Below are positions 43,306 to 54,359 of a stretch of DNA of 64,000 nucleotides, piece by piece. The DNA comes from Hydractinia symbiolongicarpus (Eukaryota > Cnidaria > Hydrozoa > Anthoathecata > Hydractiniidae). The notes under the pieces are model-generated. The model did no database searches and was not told the origin of the DNA. It saw only the letters and a program-made list of their open reading frames with translations. Within the stretch, counting starts at the first letter, position 1, and each line of letters starts with the position of its first letter. The stretch is taken from assembly GCF_029227915.1 (NCBI RefSeq), contig NC_079884.1, positions 8,308,001-8,372,000 on the forward strand. Reading direction: 5' to 3'. The translations under genes and the position numbers were made by a program.

Positions 43306-43734
43306 ACTGTACAAATTCACTGCTAATAAAGCTTAAAAATGGAGAAGACACTATATAGCTGGTTTTCATTGGTTTCCATGCACTTCCAAATTTAAACCAG
43401 AAAAATTAGAATTACAAAAATGTTCAATGAAAGTTCAATTCTAAGAGTTCAATACAAAAGAAGTTTTTCGCCGTGTTTTAGATGTCAACACCCATTTTCA
43501 AGTTATAGCTAAATTAAAAAAAAATAAAGAGCTAGAATATGAACATAAGTTAATTTTACCACTAGTTAAGCATAACAAATAATTAATGGTGGTTTGTCAA
43601 GGTGTATCACACATAATCAGTAAGAATTTCAGGTAAAGGATTACTTATAAGTAATGGTAATTGACAGCTTTTACACACACATACAGATAGATAGATAGAT
43701 GTGCATATTTTACATGGCTAGCCTCACAAATATC

Positions 43735-44064
43735 GAGGGATATACCCTGTCTATTATTTCCAGGAGGGGCCATGGCTTAGATGGAGAGTCCTAGAGTATT
43801 AAATGCTCATTTTGAGCTACGCAGACCCAATTAGTAGGGCCCACGCTCTACTAGACAACTCCCGGCAACATCCAACGGCCCACACAGTGTGCCATCTCCC
43901 CAATTTCCCTCACATGGCTTGGGTTAACCCGGGGCTATGGTAACATTCACTCGCCCATGTTGAATCGCCGTCAAGAGGAATCGAACCCCGGTCTCCCGCA
44001 CAGAGTACGAAAGCTATAACCACTAATCTACGGCGCCACATAACCACTAATCTACGGCGCTACA
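43735..44064 (-). mobile_element. tRNA-derived SINE
   Basis: Read on the minus strand, the head GTGGCGCCGTAGATTAGTGG, TTATAGCTTTCG and then GGGGTTCGATTCC carries tRNA-like A and B boxes. The body continues through CAACCCAAGCCATGTGAGGG and TGTGGGCCGTTGGATG to the GGCTCCTCC-type end. A 23-bp piece of the head (CCACTAATCTACGGCGC) is duplicated at 44014-44060. Copies lie at 61715-62000 (same orientation) and, headless and opposite, at 7350-7505. It is not a functional tRNA gene: no acceptor-stem pairing is apparent. Confidence 0.75.
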
Positions 44065-44987
44065 TGATCAGACACAACACTGTTGTTGGGCAACACAGAT
44101 TTAGAGTGAGTGTAAAACCCATAAACGTGTCAAAACACTTCTTGTTGCTGTTAATGAAAATGGCCGCTAAATTCAATGCTGTATATTGAAGCTGCTGCGC
44201 CGTTTGCCTCCAAATTCTAGAATATATGCTTGTGGTAGCTCACTCCTCCATCATGTTTCAAAAAAACTATGTTGATTGCGAAGTCTTTGTGCATGAATTT
44301 ATTTTTTGCTTTTTACCCTTTAAAAATTCCTTTAAACAGCTGTAGCTCTGTGTTGCACAAAGTAAATTTACCACTTGTGCAACAAACATTTATGTGAACT
44401 AAATCTCTTAGTTTTTAAACTGGATGTGGGTTTTTTCAGGCAGTGTTTATTTTTTGTTAAAAAACTGTACTGTGTGGGTCATCATCCTTGTCATTTGAGA
44501 CAAAGAACTGTAAGATTGTATTTAGCAAATTTAGAGGATCATACAGGATCATGTCATCACAGTATATCTGCAATCAACGTGAGAAATTCAAAATAAGGTC
44601 TTTCGTCTGTGCATTACGTCATTGGACAATGAGTTTGATTTAGTTCATTAGCTATAGGACAAATTTATCCATATCAAAAATATATGTTATTAGCCATACC
44701 ATTTCTTGCCAAGAAATTTATTTCCTGGTTTATATATTTGTTTTAAAGGAAGAACAAAAAGTATGTGAGAAAATTGTTTCATTTATGTCTTAAAAATATT
44801 CAAGGGAACTGCACATTAAAAATAACAAATTCCTTCTGATTAATCTTCTGATTAATTTACCTAATTAAGCATAAGCTAGCTGTAACCCTACCTGCCTGCT
44901 CTCTCCTGATGCAAGGTGTGGTAAAGTGGTGTGGATGAAGGGGCAAAAAAATTTCAGATCAGTAAAGAAGTCCCGAATACTGCCATG

Positions 44988-44993
<6 letters not shown>

Positions 44994-45018
<25 letters not shown>
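44994..45018. repeat. (TA)n microsatellite
   Basis: About eleven AT dinucleotides in AATATATATATATATATATA. The surroundings (44066-45348) hold no gene I can support. Confidence 0.8.
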
Positions 45019-45540
45019 AATACTCTTAATAAACGTACTTACATATTTTAAAATTGGATTCATTTATTGCGATTTATTTTATGAAAGAAAGGGGGTTCCA
45101 TTCATATCCATTATTCCTCACTTTCACTTTTGGCCGAAAAAAAATCCATAGTTTTTCTCGTGATACACTCACCATATTTATGGTTTCAAACCTCCATAGC
45201 AGAGGCTTTTTAATGCAAGTAAATTTAAGACCACCAGTCCTCAATGTGTCCCGCCCGGTGACCGCTAAAAATGCCAAAATTTTGCAGACTAACCTTGCGG
45301 CCAGTCAGTCCTTTTAGGGTTCCAGAATTGTTTGACGCACACATATGCGGAAAACTCTAATAACAAGTGCCGGGTCGGAGGTTCATAAAAAACAATATTT
45401 TGGACGAGTTTTCGCGAGTTGTTCCGAATATCTAAACAAACTATGCCCGTACGGCTTGAATACCCACGCGGAATGGAATAAAACACTTTCGTTCGTTTTT
45501 GTTTTTTTTTCTTATGAGATAAGATAAATTTACAACAAAC

Positions 45541-48515
45541 ACTTTTACACATTTTGCAATACCAATTCTTGTTGGTTGGACTTCTTAAAAACGCTGTTTG
45601 GTATGTTTTCACACATTCCGTGAAACCATTTTTTGCACTTGTCACACTGCGCCATCCTTTCATTTCCAAAAATACCACAACACACGGTTAGCATATGGTT
45701 GTTGATAATTTTGTCCATTTCACGCAACGTCAACAATTCTTTTTCACTCAGTAACTGGCCCGGGACAACGTCAGTTTTTCCTGTTTTCTGGGGTGAGGTC
45801 AAATTAATGACAGGTGGAGATTGAGGCGGAGTTACAGTATTACAATCTATCACATTGTCGATGAACTCCTCTACAATAAGAAATTTTGATCGATCTATGA
45901 TAAACGTAACTTTGTTGTGCTTATGTACATGTGGTTTGTGATGTCACGTCGTGTAGGAAAAAATGTTCTGTTTGTTGGTGAAGGAACCATTTTATCACAA
46001 AACAACTTGTTTTGAACATATATCTTTATGTGTCTTTCCATCTCTTTTACTTGCCTTATTCCTTGACCATCGAGTTCGTGAATTTTCGTTATTATTCTTG
46101 AATTGATTTGTTGACTGATACCACCGCGCTGAAACGATTTCAAGTTTAATATAATTGCAACAGCGTCCTTAGTGTATTTATACGTTACATTATATTATAT
46201 TGACAATACCTCCCCTTACAAATGGTCTGCGTGGCAATCTAATATTTTTATCCAAATTTCTCTGTTGGTCTTCACTTGGGATTTATTAGCTGCCCATTCA
46301 TTTTTCAACTTTTTGGCGCAGTTTTTCTTCCATTCAGTTAACTTGTCTATCTAAATAAACAATAAAATAATATTAGGACGGTGTTATCCTATAGCATTTA
46401 CGGGTAATCTTGAATGGAAAAATATTATTTCACCTTGTAATCTGGAAAGGAAACAATATCTCGAAGGATAATTTTCGCTCTAGCTTATTTTCTTTTCTTT
46501 CTTTCTTGTGAGAAGCGTTCCTATCAGTACCATAGGCTTTTTGTTCCAACAACTATAAACGGTATCCCGTCGAACATTATTTGAGAAATGGAAGATTTTT
46601 TGTCTTCAAACAAAATGCATTTTCCTTTTAATTCAAAAATTTATTTGGATAACTTATTTCCACGCTTAAATTAAAATTTAATTTAAATCACATTTTATGT
46701 AGCTATATTCTATTAAATATTTAGTCAAAACTTACTGTCTGCACCGAAAGCTACATCCTTAAAGTATTATTGAAGATATTATTTCGGTTTGTCTGTTCAG
46801 TATTCATGTTATGTTATTGAATTTCCGCGCCCGAAGGCGTAGGAAATTCTTTAAAACCGTCGTTTTTTTCTTTTGGAGCATTTTTTGAGAAAAAATCGAC
46901 CCTGGGATTACATGTTCTCCGTCACAGATGTAAACTTCGCACCCAAGCTCCCCAACTACTGGGAACTCATCTAAATGATGTTTAAGGACAAAATTAGTAT
47001 TTGTTTTCAACAAAATTTGGCACAGTTAACAAAAAAGTATGCTGAACATAATGGTGACATAATAATTTTGATTTTTTGCCACCTTAAATGTCATTTTAGG
47101 ACAAAATTGGTCCAAAAATTAAAACTACTTCATTTTCAACAAAAATTGGCAAAGTTAACAAAAAAAGTATGCTGAACATAATGGTGACATCGAAATTTTG
47201 ATTTTTGTCACCTAAATGCCATTTTAGGCCAAAATTGATCCAAAAATTAAAACCGTTTTATTTTCGGCTAAATCTGGCACAGTTAACAAATAAAGTATGC
47301 TGAAAATGATGATGGTGCAAAAGTTTGATTTTTGTCACCTAAATGTCATTTTAGGCCAAAATTTAACCAAAAATTAAAACTGCTTTATTTTCGACAAAAA
47401 TTTGCACAGTTAATAAAAAAAGTATGCTGAAAATGATGGTCACAGCAAAATTTTGATTTTTTGTCAACTAAATGCCGTTTAAGACCATAAACGTTTCAAT
47501 CGCAAGACTTACCATGAATGTTAGGCTGTATTTTTTGTTAGCAATTTATTTTAAAATGTGAGTTTATTATGACACGTTTCGTTTTGTTTGCGTTTGTTGT
47601 AAGATATAATGTCACTTGTGTGCTTTATCTTCAGAGGTTCATGCACCAAACCTCCTCAAATGTTTAGCACAATAACACAACGAATTAGCTGGTTTTCATC
47701 AAATATTTTGGTAGCGAGCGGAAATTCTTAGAGCCCCCAGGGCTTCTTGTTCATCCTTAAAGTAGTTAGAATACGATGTTCCGGTTTCTATTTCATGTTG
47801 CTGAATTATTTCTTGAGCTTCTCGTAAGGAGTCGACACATTCTGTCTAACTTTCTAAAGCAGTATAGTTTCATTGATTAGAAGAAATGTCTACGACGGTA
47901 TAACATACACGTTTTTGTAAAGACAATGAAATGATGTTAAAACGTCATTAAGAAAACCTTGTTCTAAGTTTGTGACCAAATCGTAGCTAATGCAAACAAG
48001 TAAAAGTTGTTAGCAAAATAATATTTTTTCTTTGCGCTTTTTCTACAATCTCTGGGTTTTTTCCACTTCCATGTCAGATTTACTTTTATGTTTTTGCTCC
48101 ACTATTATTTTAACAAAAGGATTATTGCAATTAAAACATCATGAATAATTAATTTATTGTATAGATTTACCAAGTTTTCTTTTACGAGATTGCGCATGAT
48201 TTTTTTGTATTTTTAAAATTTCATCTCTATAATAAATAAATAAAATGTGCGCTATTATAGCTACTGTAGAAGAATTTTAATAATGTATAAACACAAAAAT
48301 AAAAAATATATTTCTTTACATCGCATCAGATTTAAAGAACGAATCATCTTCTTCGTCACTTGAAAATAGTCATTCTCCATCATATTCTACAACACGAGTA
48401 TATCAAAAATGACTATTTTTCACGATAAACAGAGATAAAAATAAAATAAAAAAAACAGTGAATTCACCTATTTTTAAAATCGGTTGAATCAATCTTTGCT
48501 TGGTCTTTTTCCATG
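45541..48515 (-). pseudogene. CaRF-like DNA-binding / PHD-finger protein, decayed
   Basis: Pieces on the minus strand, in order: a start exon near 48515 (MEKDQAKIDSTDFKN then a GTGAAT donor); an acidic segment near 48400-48330 interrupted by a stop (SSDEEDDSFFKS); 47850-47715 with SLREAQEIIQQHEIETGTSY; 46345-46185 with KLTEWKKNCAKKLKNEW; 46143-45895 with GQGIRQVKEMERHIKIY and TNRTFFPTRRDITNHMY; and 45880-45541 with a PHD finger (CCGIFGNERMAQCDKCKKWFH, then NWYCKMC). The middle part resembles calcium-responsive-transcription-factor-like proteins common in cnidarian genomes (memory, unverified). A stop and frame change follow KLRLS near 45897. Another frame change lies between FKK and NWYC near 45565-45585, so the PHD finger is broken. 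The whole gene lies inside the Mutator-like element. Confidence 0.6.
46985..47535. repeat. ~120-bp minisatellite, about 4.5 units
   Basis: Same unit and same closing sequence (ACCATGAATGTTAGGCTGTATTTTTT) as the array at 17210-17695. Here it lies inside the Mutator-like element, between the exons of the decayed CaRF-like gene. Confidence 0.75.
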
Positions 48516-48711
48516 ATAATAGATCATAGATTAAAAATTATAACGCAAACCAAGAGAAACCGAATCTCGTGTGCGCAGTTTTCGCGCGTCTCATGAATCA
48601 TCGAGACAAGAATGACCTCCATATGTCAGCTACTCGAATTTCTTAAGTTAGTCGCCGAGCAAAATAGGCCCTCCAACCTGGCACTTGTTATTAGAGTTTT
48701 CCCACATATGC

Positions 48712-51000
48712 AAAAAGCCTCTGTGTCGAATAATGAAATCAAACTTAATTTGCAAAACTTTGACATCTCTTAGCGTTAATATCATTAGCATTAATATTGT
48801 TTTTTAGGTATGATTATAAAACTTTACATTTTATAAACTCAGCAAGCATTCTTACATAATTAGTCGGCAAAAAGTTTTGTTTCTAAAATTTATTCAGTGA
48901 AAAGTAACGAAATTTTGTCCAATATTCTGATAGACTTTCCTTAAAGTAGACATTTATTTTGTTCAATTTTTTTTAATGAGCAACATTTTACCTCTTAAAG
49001 GTTTCTTTACATGATTTCTCTTCAAGTCACAAAATATTCATTGTGTAAGCAAAACTAAGAAGATATGAAGAGTTTGCTGCCTTACTACTCGGTTCCCAGG
49101 ACTTTCTCTTTCTGGGACTGAGGCTGGATTTCCTAAAAATAAATTTATATGCTTACACTTCAATTTGTTGGGAAGCAAAAAAATTTTGCTAAACAAAATT
49201 CTCCAATTTGAGTGACTTTTCCACAAATATGCCCAGCAATTTTTGAAAATTCTAAAAAAAATTTTCACGTGATTTTTTACATATTTTCCACTTGCCCACC
49301 CCCTCCCCCTATCAACATAAAGCCTAGAGCCTGTAGCGTTTTTGGTATGAAAACGAAAAGCAAACACGGCCGGAACTCAAAGTTGTGGGTTTTTCCTTCT
49401 TTATTACGCAGCACCGGCAAGAATACATAACAATATTGATTTGAGGTGGTTATAAAATTTACTAGATCCGCCTGGTTTTAATGTTTTTGAGCTCGTGGAA
49501 GATTACTTCCACTAATTCCATTGTGTTAGACAAAAGCGTTTGCAGCAAAGGCTTATTGAATAATTAATAATTATCATATTTAACATATAATTAGCATATA
49601 ATTCAGCATGGAGTTAGCAAAACACAAAGCAAAATCTACTAATTATTTAACACACAACTTACACTTCAATGATAATGATTACGCGTTGAGTCATTCTCGT
49701 CTCTTGAGCTCTTTGAGATAAACACAAAATCACTGGGTACGAGAATGGCGATGACTAGGCCAACTATATTGAAGTTATCCTCAGCAGTAATTCAGTAATA
49801 CAGTAATTCAGTAATACAGCAGTAATTCATAGTTGGTCAAGCAAATAGAAACGATTTTTCAAGCGGTAAATGTTTTGTGAGCATATGACCAACCTACAAT
49901 TACAGAACTTTTCTACGTCTGCAATATGCCCTAATGTTCAGTCACCTGAAAACGAGATTAAGAAATAGTTGCTGACGTACACAAGTTTTCTTTCCTTTTT
50001 TTGCGAACAAATCTTAAAAACACAGAGAGCAGCGGCAATCCTTAATAGATTATTAAATACCTAATTTCTTGTATGAGCTCCCACTTTTATTTATACATTT
50101 TTTCCTAAGCAAGGCAAAAATTTTGGATGGGACTTAATGTTACAGGTCAGATCGAGGTTGGTGTTTGGCTTGTTTGGTTAGGCTGGTGCGTTAATCCAAA
50201 CCAAACTTCAGTTTAAATCAGTGGTATGACTTTCAAGAGAAGGAAAGTCTTAGAAACTATCGTTGTTTTTTGTAATTCCTGTTGTTGTTGTTTTCTTTTA
50301 AATTTTTTTTTTTCTTTTTTCCTTCTACCCACTTTAACCTAAATATTGATCATGAGTTGCTTCGTTTTTAAAGGTTTTGAGTTTTATGTTGCTTTTAATA
50401 AATTAAATAAATTTTTTATAAATCTGATACTCATTCTCGTCCCCAGGGTCTCCTAACCCCGTTACCACGGACTAATTCTTTTGTGCTAACATTATAACCA
50501 GAAAAGTTATATATTTAATATATTTAATTAATAATAATTTGCGTCATGCCTGATGACGACAAATCATCAATTAAAAAATTCCCACAGCGTCTGAAAATAT
50601 CAGCCCACTAGCCTTTCTGTTTTTCACATCCAATCAATGAGCTACTTAAGCAAAAACAAGAAAATGGTTTTAAAATTATTCACTTGACGTAATTGCCAGG
50701 TTTTAAACACAACAATTATTTTCTCACCCAAATTATGGTAATAAAAAAATCAAAAACAAAAAACTTGAGAAATTTTACATTTCAATGCAAAAATAGAAAA
50801 TTGGAATTTTATTTCTTTTTTTGTTTTTGTGTGAAGAAAGATTAGACTCTATGTACAAATTCTTGTGTTGTCAAGCAGTATAAAGCATCTTATGTTGGAT
50901 TTTTATTAGTAGCAAGACACTTAAAATTTAAAATCAACATAAAAAAAGAAGAAAAAAAGTAACCAGAGAACAAGTGTCGAAGTAAAAACGCAAATCACGA
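48712..51000. other. intergenic, no gene recognised
   Basis: AT-rich. ATTCTCGT near 49694 and ACGAGAAT near 49740 form a short inverted pair, and ACTCATTCTCGTCCCCAGGG recurs near 50430, suggesting pieces of another repeat. ATTCAGTAATACAGTA is tandemly repeated at 49790-49830. The promoter of the downstream ubiquitin-like/ankyrin gene should lie in the last part. Confidence 0.35.
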
Positions 51001-51038
51001 ACGCATTATGTGCAGTGTCGGTTTGTGAATCAAAAAAA

Positions 51039-53636
51039 ATGATTCTATTTTTAAAGCTACCAGCTAACCTTCAAATCAAGCTGACATTTTCTCCTACGTT
51101 GACCGTCCATAATCTAAAAAATTCAATAGAAAATTTATATGGCGTTCCCTGTGAGTTGCAGCGTTTACAGTATTCTGGAAAAGTACTTGAAGGAGAAAAG
51201 ATATTAGGAAAAGCTGGCGTTATTGATGGGGCGGTGATATCTGTGGGCGTGAACGAAAAATGGCTGGAATTAATTTCTATGAGTTTACAAGGAAACACAA
51301 AGATGGTGCAGCAGCTGTTGTCAGTAGCTCATGAAAATGAAAAAAACGACAATCGAACTTTCGTAGCTTTGTTTATATGCGCCACAAAATGCTATCCTAG
51401 CTGTATAGCCAACATATTGTCTGTTAATAAAGAATTTGACTTAAAAGCTACTACTCGAGTTACAGGGCGGACAGTTCTGCATGCAGCAATAACGTCGGGT
51501 AGCCTGAAATGTGTCGAGGCGATTAAAAAGTTCGCTGGTATGAAATTCGAACAACTTTTATACGTTGAAGATAGAACTGGATGCTCTCCGTTGGCTTGCT
51601 TAAGTTGCAGCAACCTTCGGATGCTTAATTATATCAACAAATTTATATCAACACCGCTCTCCATTCAGGATGTTGAAAAATTCTCTGCAAACGTTGCCAA
51701 CCCTATTACCACGGTGGATGAAGAAGAAGTTAACAGCATCGAGAAGGAGAATACTTACGTTATTGAAACTGATCAGAAGGTAGAAAGTAAAGACAATGTT
51801 TTGATAAATAAAAACCAATCGAATAACATTAAAAATGCTGAAAAAGCATTGCAAGAGAAATTTACGAATACTCATACTCCTACCGAAACAAACAGTCAAC
51901 TGTTTGGGTTGTCGAGAAGAAAAGAGGAAAATCATGTCAATTCTAGCATAACAAATGCTCCAGCACAAACAGAAGAAATACAAACTGTGTCTCCATTATT
52001 ATTTGAAAAAACAGAAAACACTACTATTATTAAAATTGGAGAAGCAAGGAGCATCAATACTGCTCCTGAGAAATTACCATTGCTAAATGCTAGCAACGAA
52101 AAACAAACTAATTCGAAAACAATGCAGCCAACGAATAAAACAAGAGAAGCGATACTGCCTGCAACGTTTCCGAGACAACCACGGCCACCGACACAAGACA
52201 AGAAAAGACGAGCTGTTGCAGGAATGTTGATGGAGTCTAGTGCTAGGAAATTCTCAACTGCTAGGTAAGTAAAGATTTCTTGCGGACGGTTCTTGGAATG
52301 TCTTCTCTGTGTCATAAAGAATGTTGCAGATGACGTTGAAAAACAAATATCTTCGCCCTTGTACCGTAAACTAGGACTTTTTTAGAGCAAACCGTGATCA
52401 AGTGAAGGGAATGTAAACGTACCAAAACAACTGCTTGCAACAAGACGACCAGCAAGTGCGGAGTCAGCAAAACCTTTACATCATTCAAAGCCTGACAACG
52501 ATAGAAATGCTACCACAACTAAAGTGAGGCGGATCTCATTGATTCAAAGTCCTCAAAAATCACTTGCAAGGTAAATCGTCGTTATGGAATTTTGAAATCT
52601 CGTCCCAGGATTTCCCTATATACATCATAAGAAAGGCAATAGAAACGCGATCATTACACGGGTCTGGCATATAGACTGGTTAGATTTGATAAAAGTGACT
52701 TCTAGACAATTACTGCATTCTGTATTTTAAATATTTTAGTAGCGATAATCAGCAAGCTGGAAACGGAAACGAAAAAGTTAATCATCCAGAAACGAAAGTT
52801 TTTGAAATAGAAAAGGACCGGATAAACAAACCATGGAACAGCTGGATAAAAGCCGTATCTGTAGATGCTGATTCAGCCGAAGCAAAACAAATTATTACTA
52901 ACCCGCCAAAAATTGAACAAACTAAATCACGAAAAAGCTCGCTGCAGGTCCAAAATGGCGGCAATAATCGTAAACAATCTTTTGATCAGTGGGTTTTACA
53001 TAAAACACAAGAACAAATGGACGAACTACAAAAACTTCGAGAAGAAAATAAGCACAAGGAAGCAAACGAGGTTGAAATAAAATGGAAACACGGCAAGACG
53101 TTTGAAGATTGGAAACGGGAAAAAGAGGAGTACGATAGACTTTTAAAAGAACAACAGCGAGAGGATGAAAAAGAGAACAGAGTGCCGAGAAAATTTTTGA
53201 AAGGTAAAACATTTGAACAATGGCAAAAAGAAACCGAAGAAAGGGAAAGGTTGGAAACAGACTTGAAAAAATCACAGCAAGAAAAGGTAATGTTTTTATT
53301 TAGAAATACAACAGAACCTCACTTGCAAGTTCCTTGTTAATGGTACCAGAAAAGGCTATCCTGATTCTTTACCCAGGATAGCTTAAACAGAAGTTTAAAA
53401 CTGTCAAATCAATACCTTGTCTCTTTATTTAGGAAAAGGTAGAAAAAGAATCAAAACAGGTGAAAAGACGAAAAGAATCTGTAGCAAAATATCAGAAATG
53501 GTTGTTGGAAAAACAAGAACAAGAACTTCAGGAACTAGAGCAAGCTTTCATCAAGCGTAAAACATCCACCACTGTTTTATCTACAGAAACTAAAAACAGA
53601 AAAAGAAGTGTCAATTTAAATAGTAGAAATGCATAA
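51039..53636 (+). CDS. ubiquitin-like and ankyrin-repeat protein with Trp-motif coiled coil (ANKUB1-like)
   Basis: Exons 51039-52264, 52403-52570, 52740-53286 and 53433-53636 join in phases 2, 2 and 0 (2145 bp, 714 aa). Residues 1-72 are a ubiquitin-like fold (MILFLKLPANLQIKLTF, then LQRLQYSGKVLEGE). Residues ~75-205 hold ankyrin-type repeats (GRTVLHAAITSGSLKCVEA, GCSPLACLS). A low-complexity polar region follows. The C-terminal ~180 residues are charged coiled coil, with a recurring aromatic-x-Trp unit: SFDQWVLHK, TFEDWKREK, TFEQWQKET and YQKWLLEK. Ubl plus ankyrin resembles ANKUB1, but the tail is reminiscent of cilia-associated coiled-coil proteins; function is not known to me. The ATG at 51039 is chosen because it starts the Ubl strand. 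The exon 2 acceptor (ATCAAG at 52401-52402) is weak and was chosen because every other AG nearby gives a stop. AATAAA at 53918-53923 is a candidate polyadenylation signal. Confidence 0.85.
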
Positions 53637-53927
53637 AAAAATTATTTATTATAAAGATGGTATATGTGATGATATTCGACTATCATGAATCTCAAATGAT
53701 TACTGCACTATGAAGAAATAGAGTTGTTAAAAGAAAGATCTTTCTTTCATAAGACTGAAAGAAACTACAACTATGAACTGCACGCTTCTATACCACAAAG
53801 AGGTAAAAGACATTAAAGATAACTAAAATATTATTATAAAATCATTTGTTAGCCACTTAAATAACCTATCAAGCACCATTAACTGACGAGCATGTACTAA
53901 ATATGTTATCACAAGAAAATAAATATT

Positions 53928-54291
53928 CTAATCATTTGGTTCCAGTACTTTTCTATTGTTACTTCTACAACTTGCAACATCCATCCAGCGTTTATCACGA
54001 GAAGCGCATTTAGCCATCTGGAAATAAAATCCTTGTACTAAAATTTTACACTATATTCTACTTTCGTTTGCGTAAGTGGTGAACGCAAATACGGATTTCA
54101 GTCAGGTCATGATATTGACGTAGAGTAAATATTACGAATGCATCAAAATTTAACCACTGTGATAGAGAACCTCGGGGATCTATGTCCCAAGAGGCCATAC
54201 AGCATAAATACACGGCGGCGCTGGAGGAAGAATATCCAGACATTAAACACTTACGTGGAGGTTGAATAGATAAAGAAATATAAAAACACAA
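53928..54291. other. possible small gene, strand unresolved
   Basis: This interval between two convergent genes is unusually GC-rich in places and reads as protein on both strands. Minus: after the acceptor TTTATTTCCAG an exon at 54017-53928 reads MAKCASRDKRWMDVASCRSN and on to EPND then TAG. Upstream of it, 54291-54058 reads SWDIDPRGSLSQWLNF without a stop. Plus: a frame near 54155-54255 reads EPRGSMSQEAIQHKYTAALE and on to IKHLRGG. I cannot decide which is real. Confidence 0.25.
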
Positions 54292-54359
54292 TTCTTGGTG
54301 TTATTAAGGTTTTTAAAAATTAAATATAAATATTCGTTATCAAAAGTTAAACAAATTTT

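Larger units (their letters stand above)
45349..48702. mobile_element. Mutator-like element with 9-bp target duplications
   Basis: Terminal inverted repeats GGAAAACTCTAATAACAAGT plus GCCGGGTCGGAGG (45349 on) and the complement of GGAAAACTCTAATAACAAGT plus GCCAGGTTGGAGG (ending 48702) differ at two of 33 bases. Identical 9-bp CACATATGC copies flank the element at 45340-45348 and 48703-48711. A 9-bp duplication with long TIRs fits the Mutator/MULE superfamily (family knowledge). Inside are a decayed minus-strand CaRF-like/PHD gene and a 120-bp minisatellite. I saw no MULE transposase frame, so mobility probably depended on another copy. Confidence 0.8.

Noticed and set aside
43960-44050. A possible tRNA gene
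   Set aside because: A- and B-box-like words are present, but they sit in a dispersed repeat with a long body, and no cloverleaf or acceptor stem is visible.
49038-49430. Overlapping frames on both strands around a CCACCCCCTCCCCC tract
   Set aside because: No splice sites, no recognisable residues, and each strand reads equally poorly.
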